Below, one piece after another: positions 1 to 7,300 of a stretch of 14,680 nucleotides of DNA. Each line of letters opens with the position of its first letter. Position 1 is the stretch's first letter. The DNA is from Candidatus Campbellbacteria bacterium CG10_big_fil_rev_8_21_14_0_10_35_52 (lineage in GTDB: Bacteria; Patescibacteriota; Minisyncoccia; Phycocordibacterales; UBA2163), in the NCBI GenBank assembly GCA_002778715.1, contig PFAA01000040.1, positions 1 to 14,680 of the forward strand, in the 5' to 3' direction. Under the pieces are notes generated by a model. The model worked only from the letters and a program-made list of their open reading frames with translations, was not told the origin of the DNA and ran no database searches. The position numbers were made by a program, and so were the translations under genes.

Positions 1-4
1 GCAA

Positions 5-325
5 TTGAAAAATGAAGCTCTTGTGATATGGAAACATATCCAAGAGCAAAAAAAAGAAAATTATAAGAGTTCTCTTTCTCTTATAATTGAAGAGAAAGAA
101 AAAGAGAAAAGCCGACAGGAGGAGAGAGAATTGAAAAACCTCCTGCGTCTAAAAGACGCTCTGGAGTTAACGAAAGATTTCGTTGACTCTGGTGGGGTTC
201 AGGAAAGAGATAATCTGTTAGTAGTCGGATACGACTACTACAGAGGAGAGTTAGCGCCAGTTTGGGCTGACTTCTCTCAAGAGCTCTCAAAACTGAAAAG
301 CTTTGAAGCTCTCAAGAGAGAATAA
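5..325 (+). CDS. Hypothetical charged protein, possibly not translated
   Basis: This is an open frame of 106 codons from TTG at 5 to TAA at 323-325. It is open to the left edge, so the true start may lie outside the window. I do not recognise the protein. Residues 10-60 are rich in Lys, Glu, Gln and Arg and would form a charged, probably helical or coiled-coil segment. The C-terminal part is more mixed and includes GYDYY and PVWADF. There is no signal peptide or membrane segment. Codon use departs from the genes downstream: GAG, GAC, TAC, CTG and CTC are frequent here, while those genes favour GAA, GAT, TAT and CTT. Nearly all of the frame also lies inside consecutive perfect or near-perfect hairpins (separate entry), which an ordinary coding sequence would not show. 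It may be a small foreign gene with a structured mRNA, or a chance open frame across a structured RNA. Confidence 0.35.
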   Translation: MKNEALVIWKHIQEQKKENYKSSLSLIIEEKEKEKSRQEERELKNLLRLKDALELTKDFVDSGGVQERDNLLVVGYDYYRGELAPVWADFSQELSKLKSFEALKRE

Positions 326-346
326 GAAAATTATTTTCTTATTCTC
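17..346 (+). ncRNA. Candidate structured RNA: chain of consecutive stem-loops
   Basis: Reading by eye gives these helices in order: 17-23+25-30 with 35-40+41-47 (bulged T24, GAAA loop); 59-69 with 78-88; 116-122 with 139-145; 145-150 with 154-159 (AAA loop); 161-175 with 178-192 (three G-T pairs); 214-217+219-227 with 232-240+241-244 (bulged T218, GATA loop); 245-258 with 264-277 (two bulges); 280-312 with an internal bulge, a mismatch and a GAAA loop; and 318-330 with 334-346 (13 bp, TTA loop). The linkers are A- or purine-rich. GNRA-type tetraloops, single-base bulges and G-T pairs are typical of folded RNA rather than of DNA palindromes. A strong terminator follows directly. The 5' end may be outside the window. 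I see no hallmark of tmRNA, RNase P RNA, 6S RNA or SRP RNA. The strand is inferred from the terminator. Confidence 0.42.
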
Positions 347-349
347 ACC

Positions 350-410
350 AGCGTCTTATTTGTTTAAGCATTAAATATTATGCCAAACAAATAAGACGCT
401 TTTTTTATTT
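350..410 (+). terminator. Intrinsic terminator after the 5' structured region
   Basis: Arms 350-365 and 385-400 form a perfect 16-bp stem around a 19-nt loop that has its own small GCAT/ATGC pair. The stem ends in a run of seven T (400-406) and a further T-rich stretch to 410. It ends whatever is transcribed from the left edge. The stem base (AGCGTCT/AGACGCT) repeats the sequence of the small hairpin at 145-159, so the two could exchange partners. Confidence 0.85.
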
Positions 411-411
411 A

Positions 412-456
412 ACATATAAGGCAAGTCGGACTTGTCTTATATGTATTATATTTTTT
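412..456 (+). terminator. Second tandem hairpin with T-rich tail
   Basis: Arms 412-425 and 431-444 pair over 14 bp with one G-T pair and a 5-nt loop. They are followed by ATTATATTTTTT (445-456). The hairpin sits 11 bases after the stem of the first terminator and looks like a back-up terminator. The tail is less regular than in the first. Confidence 0.6.
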
Positions 457-506
457 GTAGTTTAGCGACCTTGGCGATTAATTATGTAGATAATGATAAT
501 AATAAT

Positions 507-528
507 TTCATACGATATATCGTATGAA
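507..528. repeat. 22-bp perfect palindrome, copy 1 (operator-like)
   Basis: The half-site TTCATACGATA is followed by its exact reverse complement. The inner 20 bases recur at 568-587. A short, perfect, duplicated palindrome in an intergenic region fits the binding site of a dimeric helix-turn-helix repressor. No regulator gene is present in the window and I cannot name the family. Confidence 0.6.
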
Positions 529-547
529 AAAAAGAAATAAATATAAA

Positions 548-567
548 TAAAATAAAATAAAATAAAA
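548..567. repeat. (TAAAA)4 tandem repeat between the two palindromes
   Basis: Four exact copies of the 5-mer TAAAA fill the 20 bases immediately before the second palindrome, in a generally A-rich spacer (529-567). Such a repeat can change length by slippage and would alter the spacing of the flanking palindromes. Confidence 0.7.
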
Positions 568-587
568 TCATACGATATATCGTATGA
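568..587. repeat. 20-bp perfect palindrome, copy 2 (operator-like)
   Basis: The half-site TCATACGATA is followed by its reverse complement and is identical to the inner 20 bases of the copy at 507-528. The two centres are exactly 60 bp apart. The site lies just before a possible gene remnant and about 190 bp before the promoter of rpoB. Confidence 0.6.
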
Positions 588-596
588 AACAATAAA

Positions 597-776
597 TGGC
601 GGGTGGCATGTCAAAGTTTCGCCTTAATATTCTTGTCCGCTCAAAGCATTGATGGCAGAATAACAAAAAAATATCCTTTCTATCGGGAAAAATTGGCCGC
701 GCGCGAATTAAAAACCACAAACAGATCGGGCCGGATTTATAGTAGCGATATTGTGGCTGTGGAAAACTTTTATTGA
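597..776 (+). pseudogene. Possible gene remnant
   Basis: In an otherwise very A+T-rich gap this stretch is visibly richer in G+C. One frame is open from 587 to TGA at 774-776 with protein-like composition. It includes ALIFLSAQSIDGRITKK (about 621-671), which loosely resembles the N-terminal strand and SxDGxI motif of RibD C-terminal/dihydrofolate-reductase-like proteins. No ATG lies in this frame (only GTG at 603), and an ATG at 608 sits in the neighbouring frame (MSKFRLNI...), so a frameshift near the start is possible. The family's following motifs are not visible and the frame is only about 60 codons. It could also be chance. This is a weak call, recorded because the composition is distinct. 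Confidence 0.2.
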
Positions 777-801
777 CATTATATATTGATTGATATATAC
801 T
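773..801 (+). promoter_or_regulatory. Sigma-70-type promoter for rpoB
   Basis: A perfect -35 box TTGACA (773-778) is separated by 17 bp from TATACT (796-801), five of six matches to the -10 consensus. Transcription would start near 808, giving a leader of about 278 nt before rpoB. The -35 box overlaps the TGA that closes the upstream remnant frame. The sigma factor encoded in this window keeps the residues that read such boxes, which agrees with this call. Confidence 0.7.
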
Positions 802-807
802 ATGCAA

Positions 808-1085
808 ACATGTTTTAATATCAGTATGAGATTAAATGATGAATGAGTAAAGAGGATTTTTATACTAATAAAACAAAGAGGTAGAAACAGTGTATGGCAA
901 GCTGTTTCATAATTTAATAGACGCACTTAACCTTTTCTGATTATTTTACTTATCGGAATAAAATAATAAAATTTTTTAATTCAAAACGGCTTGCAAACAA
1001 AAAGCCGTCATTTTGTTGTATTGTTTTGCGAAAGATTTTTTAGCAATAGTTTGGCAATTAATTATTAATAATCACAATTTTTATT
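808..1085 (+). promoter_or_regulatory. Structured 5' leader of rpoB
   Basis: The predicted untranslated leader contains three hairpins: 884-890 with 902-908, 940-948 with 959-967 (A+T only), and 986-992 with 1002-1008. The last is ACGGCTT/AAGCCGT with a 9-nt loop, followed by the T-rich CATTTTGTTGTATTGTTTT, and could act as a weak terminator or attenuator. Two very short frames with ATG starts occur (843-884, 13 codons; 894-917, 7 codons), the second starting inside the first hairpin's loop. Whether either is translated cannot be judged. In many bacteria rpoB is read from the rplJL operon, so a separate promoter and long leader is compatible with its own regulation. That is inference. Confidence 0.4.
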
Positions 1086-4000
1086 ATGAGTGTAAAAAAA
1101 GAGAAAATTAATCCCGCTATACTGACAAAAACTTCAGTTAAAACTATGGAGAAAAAATATTTCGGTAGATTTAAAAAACCTCTTATAGAGCTTCCTAATC
1201 TTGTTGAGCCGCAATTAAAATCATTTGATTGGATTATAAAAGAAGGACTAAAAGAAGTATTTACGGAGATTTTCCCAATAGACGATTATTCTAATAAAAA
1301 ATTCCAATTAGAGTTTATAAATTTTGAAATAGACAAACCTAAATTCACAGAGCATTACGCGAAAGAAAACAGACTTTCTTATGACGCGCCTCTTCGCGCG
1401 ACCGTTCGGCTTAAAAACAAAACCACGGGAAGCGAGAAAGAACAAGAAATTTTTTTGACGGATTTTCCTATGATGACAGACCACGGAACATTTATTGTAA
1501 ATGGCATAGAGCGAGTTGTCGTTTCTCAGCTGGCTCGTTCTTTTGGCGTATTTTTTACAGCTCAAGAGATTAAAGGGAAAAGATATTTTGGAGCAAAAAT
1601 AATCCCCGCCAGAGGGGCATGGATAGAAATTGAAAGCGAAGCGGACGGAGTGATTTATATAAAAATAGACAGAAAAAGAAAATTTCCGATAACATCGTTT
1701 TTGCGCATATTGGGCGCGCATTTTGATAAAGATATGCTGTCTCTTTTCGCGAACAATAAATTTGCGAAAAAGATAATAAATTCGTCACTTGAAACTGATT
1801 CGGCAAAAACAATGGACGAAGCATACATAGAAATTTATAAAAAAATAAGAGAAGGAGATATTGCCACGCCTCATCACGCGAAAGAATTTATAGATTCAAT
1901 TTTTAGTTCCGACCGTTATGATATTTCCAATGTCGGGCGGTATCGTTTTAATCAAAGATTTAAAAAAGCCGTAAGTGAACGCGAAATGGAAAGAAAAGTT
2001 ATTTCTCTTGACGACATAGTTTCAATAGTTTCTCATATAATAACATTAAATAATACGCCATACGCTGAACCTGACGATATTGACCATCTTGGATTTAGAC
2101 GGGTGCGATATGTCGGAGAAATGCTTCAGCAGAGAATACGAGTCGGAATGTCGCGAATAAAAAGAAATATTCAGGATAGAATGTCAACTGTTGATTCTGA
2201 GACAGCTTTGCCGGCGCAGTTTATAAATCCAAGACCTCTTCAAGCAAGTATAAAAGAATTTTTTACTACAGGTCAGCTTTCAAAATTTATGAGCCAGCAG
2301 AATATTCTCGCGGAACTTGAGGATATTAGAATGCTTTCGGCTTTAGGACCGGGCGGGTTGGACAGAAAACGGGCAGGTTTTGAAGTAAGAGATGTTCATA
2401 CTTCTCACTACGGTCGTCTTTGCCCGATTCATACGCCTGAAGGTCCGAACATAGGGCTTATATTGCGCCTTGCAACATACGCGCGCGTAAATAAATTCGG
2501 AATGATTGAAACTCCTTACGCAAAGGTTGAGAATGAAAAGATAACCGATAAAATTTTGTATTTAAACGCTCACGAAGAAGAAAATTATAATATTGCTCAT
2601 GCCGCTACAAAATATGATAAGGATGGAAATATAATGGAAGATTTTGTTGAAGTTCGGAAAAATGGCGAACCAAATCTTGTCGCGAAAAAAGATATTCATT
2701 TTATAGACATAGCGACAAATCAGGCATTTTCCGTGGCAACATCAATGATACCGTTTCTTGAACACAATAATGCCGCTCGCGCAAGTATGGGTTCTAATAT
2801 GCAAAAACAAGCGGTACCCCCTATAATTCCTGAAGCGCCTCTTGTCGCAACGGGTATTGAAGAAGGCGCCGCTCGCGATACTGGAAGAATTGTAATATCA
2901 AAAACGGACGGAATTGTTAAATTTGTTGACGCAAAAAAGATTATTATAGAAAATAATAAGAAAGAAAAAATTCAATATGACCTTATAAATTTTTCAAGAA
3001 CAAATGATTTCTCTGTATTTCATCAAAGACCAGTCGTTTCTCTTGAAAATAAAGTCAAGAAAGGAGACCTTCTCGCCGATACTTCATCAAGCTCGGGCGG
3101 ACAAATCGCTCTTGGTCATAATGTAAGAGTCGCATTTATGCCTTGGTTTGGAGCAAATTATGAAGATGCCATCATATTGTCGGAAGGACTTGTAAAAAAC
3201 AGCAAATTCACGAGTATTAGAATGAATGAACTTGATGTAAGCGTTCGCGATACAAAACTTGGTCCCGAAATAACAACTCATGATATTCCAAATGTCGGAG
3301 AAACAAAATTAAAAAATCTTGATGAAGACGGTATTGTAAGAATTGGCGCGGAAGTCAGAGCGGGCGATATTTTAGTCGGGAAAGTTACTCCAAAAGGAGA
3401 ATCGCAACTTACCCCTGAAGAAAGACTTTTGAGGTCTATATTTGGAGAGAAGGCAAAAGATGTTAAAGACACTTCTCTTCGTTTGGAAGGCGGTAAACGA
3501 GGTAGGGTTATTGGTGTTAAGATATTTTCACGCAAGAAAGGAGATTCGCTTGAATCAGGCGTTATAAAAAAAATTCACATAACGATAGCCCAAATAAGAA
3601 ATGTGTCCGTAGGAGATAAACTTGCCGGACGACATGGAAATAAAGGCGTTATATCAAAAATATTGCCGGAAGAAGATATGCCATATAGCGAAGATGGAGA
3701 GCCGATTGATGTAATTCTTACACCGCTTGGCGTTCCATCAAGAATGAATCTTGGACAAATACTTGAACTTCATCTTGGACTTGCGGCAAATACTCTTAAT
3801 TATCAGGCAATAGTGCCTTCTTTTGCCGGAGCTGATGAGAAAGAAATAAAAGAAGAGCTTAAAAAAGCGGGATTTAAAGAAGACGGCAAGATGAAACTAT
3901 ATGACGGAAGGACGGGAGAAGAATTTAATCAGGATATTTCTGTTGGATATATGTATATTATGAAGTTGCAACATATGGTTGAAGATAAAGTTCATATGCG

Positions 4001-4307
4001 TTCAATAGGACCATATTCTCTTATCACGCAACAACCACTTGGAGGAAAAGCGCAGTCCGGAGGTCAAAGATTTGGAGAAATGGAAGTATGGGCTCTTCTT
4101 GGATACGGCGCCGCTTATACGCTCCGCGAAATGCTTACCATAAAGTCAGACGACATACTCGGACGGTCTGAAGTATTTGATGCCATAATAAAAGGCGAGC
4201 GAATCCGCAATCCTCATACGCCGGCGGCATTTAATGTATTGCTTAATAATCTGCGCGGATTGTCGCTTAATATACAGCTTGAGAAAATAAAAAATAAAAA
4301 AGTTTAA
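1086..4307 (+). CDS. rpoB: DNA-directed RNA polymerase subunit beta
   Basis: This is the 1073-residue beta subunit, which with RpoC forms the catalytic cleft of RNA polymerase. It is shorter than the E. coli protein (1342) because the large lineage-specific inserts are absent. Visible landmarks are the rifampicin-pocket segment at 394-420 running into LGPGG (420-424), HYGRLCPIHTPEGPNIGL (441-458), NMQKQAVP (571-578), NYEDAIILSE (691-700, acidic pair E693/D694), GDKLAGRHGNKGVIS (843-857, active-site lysines K845 and K853), and the C-terminal GGKAQSGGQRFGEMEVWAL (986-1004) that contacts RpoC. Compared with E. coli, the rifampicin pocket has K400 (Q513), S403 (D516), D413 (H526) and M416 (R529), while S418 (S531) is kept. 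The ATG at 1086 gives the expected N-terminus and has no Shine-Dalgarno sequence. rpoC follows after 11 bp. Confidence 0.98.
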   Translation: MSVKKEKINPAILTKTSVKTMEKKYFGRFKKPLIELPNLVEPQLKSFDWIIKEGLKEVFTEIFPIDDYSNKKFQLEFINFEIDKPKFTEHYAKENRLSYDAPLRATVRLKNKTTGSEKEQEIFLTDFPMMTDHGTFIVNGIERVVVSQLARSFGVFFTAQEIKGKRYFGAKIIPARGAWIEIESEADGVIYIKIDRKRKFPITSFLRILGAHFDKDMLSLFANNKFAKKIINSSLETDSAKTMDEAYIEIYKKIREGDIATPHHAKEFIDSIFSSDRYDISNVGRYRFNQRFKKAVSEREMERKVISLDDIVSIVSHIITLNNTPYAEPDDIDHLGFRRVRYVGEMLQQRIRVGMSRIKRNIQDRMSTVDSETALPAQFINPRPLQASIKEFFTTGQLSKFMSQQNILAELEDIRMLSALGPGGLDRKRAGFEVRDVHTSHYGRLCPIHTPEGPNIGLILRLATYARVNKFGMIETPYAKVENEKITDKILYLNAHEEENYNIAHAATKYDKDGNIMEDFVEVRKNGEPNLVAKKDIHFIDIATNQAFSVATSMIPFLEHNNAARASMGSNMQKQAVPPIIPEAPLVATGIEEGAARDTGRIVISKTDGIVKFVDAKKIIIENNKKEKIQYDLINFSRTNDFSVFHQRPVVSLENKVKKGDLLADTSSSSGGQIALGHNVRVAFMPWFGANYEDAIILSEGLVKNSKFTSIRMNELDVSVRDTKLGPEITTHDIPNVGETKLKNLDEDGIVRIGAEVRAGDILVGKVTPKGESQLTPEERLLRSIFGEKAKDVKDTSLRLEGGKRGRVIGVKIFSRKKGDSLESGVIKKIHITIAQIRNVSVGDKLAGRHGNKGVISKILPEEDMPYSEDGEPIDVILTPLGVPSRMNLGQILELHLGLAANTLNYQAIVPSFAGADEKEIKEELKKAGFKEDGKMKLYDGRTGEEFNQDISVGYMYIMKLQHMVEDKVHMRSIGPYSLITQQPLGGKAQSGGQRFGEMEVWALLGYGAAYTLREMLTIKSDDILGRSEVFDAIIKGERIRNPHTPAAFNVLLNNLRGLSLNIQLEKIKNKKV

Positions 4308-4318
4308 CTTTCATCATT

Positions 4319-7300
4319 ATGTCAATCATAAATAATAAAACACATAAAACATCATTATTAAATACAGAGAATTTTGATATTGTATCATTAAAACTCGCTT
4401 CCCCTGATACGATTTTAGAATGGTCTTTTGGCGAAGTAACAAAGCCAGAAACGATAAATTATAGAACTCAACGGTCTGAAAAAAATGGGTTGTTTGATGA
4501 AAAGATTTTTGGTCCTGAAAAAGATTATGAATGTTATTGCGGTAAATACAGAGGTATACGATATAGAGGAATTATATGCGAGAGGTGCGGAGTTGAAATA
4601 ACGCGTTCTATCGTTCGCCGCGAGAGAATGGCGCATATAGAACTTTGCACTCCAGTATCTCACATCTGGTTTTTACGCAGTATTCCTTCAAGGATTAGTT
4701 TGATATTGGGAATTTCCGCAAGCAATGTGGAGAAAATAATATATTTTGCCGGATATATTGTTACAAAAGTCATTGAGGAAGAGAGAATAAAAATTCTAAA
4801 AGACCTTGATATTGAATACAAGACAAAAATTAAATCAGTAAATGACGATAAGACAAAAACGCGATTAAAAGAACTTTTTGTGTCCGCTAAAAAAGAAATA
4901 GAAAATATACAAGAAGGAGCGGTTTTAGACGAGATTGTATATCATAAATACGCGATAAAATACGGAACTCTCTTTGAAACGGGAATAGGCGCCGAAGCAA
5001 TATATGATATTTTTAAAAATCTTGACCTTAAAAAACTGATTGAAAAATTAGAAACACAGCTTGAAAAAGCCAAATCAATTGAAAGAGAGAAAACAAACAA
5101 ACGCCTTTCTCTTATAAAAGCGATGGATTCCGCAAATATACGGCCAGAATGGATGTTTATGATTCGTATTCCTGTCATACCACCCGCTCTGCGTCCAATG
5201 GTCGCGCTTGAAGGAGGAAGACATGCGACATCCGATGTCAATGACCTTTATAGGAGAGTTATAAATAGAAACAATCGTCTAAAAAAATTAAAGGAAATTA
5301 ACGCGCCCGATGTTATCTTAAGAAATGAAAAAAGAATTTTACAGGAAGCAGTTGACGCTCTTATTGATAATTCATTAAGACGCGGAAATATGCTGTTTTC
5401 CGCGATGAATCAAGCGCAAAGAAGACCACTTAAATCGCTTTCCGATTATTTGCGAGGCAAACAGGGATATTTCAGACAAAATCTTCTCGGGAAAAGAGTT
5501 GATTATTCAGGCCGTTCAGTAATAGTTATAGGTCCTGATTTGAAGCTTGATGAATGCGGTCTTCCGAAATATATGGCGCTTGAATTATTTAGACCGTTTA
5601 TTATCGCTAAACTTCTTGAAAGAGAGCTTGCGTATAATATCCGCGGAGCGGGACGGCTGATTGACGAAAACATACCTGAAGTATGGGCAATTTTAGAAGA
5701 AGTAATTAAAGAAAAATTTGTTTTGCTTAATCGCGCGCCAACACTACATAGGCAAGGTATTCAGGCATTTAAGCCAATCTTGATTGAAGGAGACGCAATT
5801 CAAATACATCCGCTTGTATGTCCCGCGTTTAACGCTGATTTTGACGGAGATATGATGGCGGTTCATATACCGCTTTCGGAAGAAGCTCAATTTGAAGCAA
5901 AAAATATTATATCAGCGAATAAAAATATTCTTAAACCGGGCAATGGCGACCCTGTTATATCAACAAAAATGCTTGATATTGTGCTTGGATGTTATTGGAT
6001 GACAAAAATTATACCGGGTGAAAAAGGGGAAGGAAAAATATTTCCTAATCCAAACAGCGCCATAACCGCGTATGATTTTGACGCGGTCGGTTTTCGCGCG
6101 AAAATAAAAGTAATGCCTTCTGACAAATTGAGATATAAAAGATTTGAAGGACTGCCGTTTGAAACATCTATCGGAAAAATATTGTTTAATAGCACATTGC
6201 CGAATGATTATCCTTATGTTGATTATGAAATAACAAATAAAAGTATGATGGCTCTTGTTGATGATTTGATAAGAATATACGGACTTGATAAAATTCAGGA
6301 AATTATAAATAAAATAAAAAATTTCGGATTTAAATATGTTACTCACTCTGGTATAACATGGGGTATTGACGATGTCATTGTTCCTGAAAAAAAGAAAGAA
6401 ATAATAAAAAACGCAAAAGAAAAATCAAAAGAAATCACTATTCATTATAATGAAGGACTTATCTTGAAAGAAGAAATGAGGCGAATGAATATAGAAATTT
6501 GGACAAATGCTAAAAATGAAATAGAAAAAGAAATACCAAACACTCTTAAAAAAGACGGTTCGGTGTATGATATGTGGAAATCGGGCGCTCGAGGGTCTTT
6601 AGGTCAAATTACACAAATGTCAGGAATGGTCGGTCTTATGCAAAATCCTAAAGGAGAAACTATTGGATTTCCAATTATTGCTTCAATGAAAGAGGGTCTT
6701 ACTCCTATAGAATATTTTACGACTACGCACGGTTCGCGAAAGGGACTTACGGATACAGCTCTTCAAACTGCAAAAGCCGGATATCTTACAAGACGACTTT
6801 TTGATGTAGCGCAGGACGCTATAATAACAGAGGAGGATTGCGGAGTAAAAGAAGGTATTTTGATAAATAAAGTTAGCGCGTCAGGATTTGGAATTTCTAT
6901 GGCGAAAAATATAAAAGGGAGATTTCTCGCGGAAGATATTAAAAATTCCGAAGGAAATATATTATTTAAGAAAGGAATTCTTTTAAAAGAAAAAGAAGCA
7001 AAAGAGATTGAAGATACAGGTATAGAAAGCGTAAGCGTAAGGTCTCCTATGGTATGTAAAACACAGCAAGGTATTTGCCAAAATTGCTACGGCATTGATA
7101 TGACAACGAAGAATCTTGTAGAAATTGGCGAGGCGGTCGGCACCATAGCGGCTCAAGCTATCGGAGAGCCGGGCACGCAACTTACAATGAATACAAAACA
7201 TACAGGCGGAGCATTCTCGGCAGGAGGCGATGTAACGCAGGGACTTCCAAGAGTTGATGAAGTATTTGAAAAGAGGACTCCAAAAAATCCCGCAAATATC

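Noticed and set aside
5-346. tmRNA, RNase P RNA or SRP RNA
   Set aside because: I could not find the tag frame and tRNA-like ends, the RNase P GAGGAAAGTCC core, or the SRP Alu/GGAA-loop elements.
350-444. CRISPR or integron attC-like array suggested by repeated palindromes near the left end
   Set aside because: The stems differ in sequence and spacing, there are no conserved direct repeats, and the GTTA-type cores are isolated matches.
648-776. Reassigned TGA codon (as in Gracilibacteria) to extend the frame starting at 596
   Set aside because: The large genes contain no in-frame TGA, and the sigma gene and tgt end in TGA, so the standard code applies.
568-926. Two minus-strand open frames (79 and 72 codons) in the rpoB upstream gap
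   Set aside because: They overlap each other and the plus-strand promoter, have unusual composition and no recognisable motif. The A+T-rich gap gives such frames by chance.
1051-1079. Second rpoB promoter at TTGGCA (1051-1056)
   Set aside because: No acceptable -10 box lies 16-18 bp downstream.
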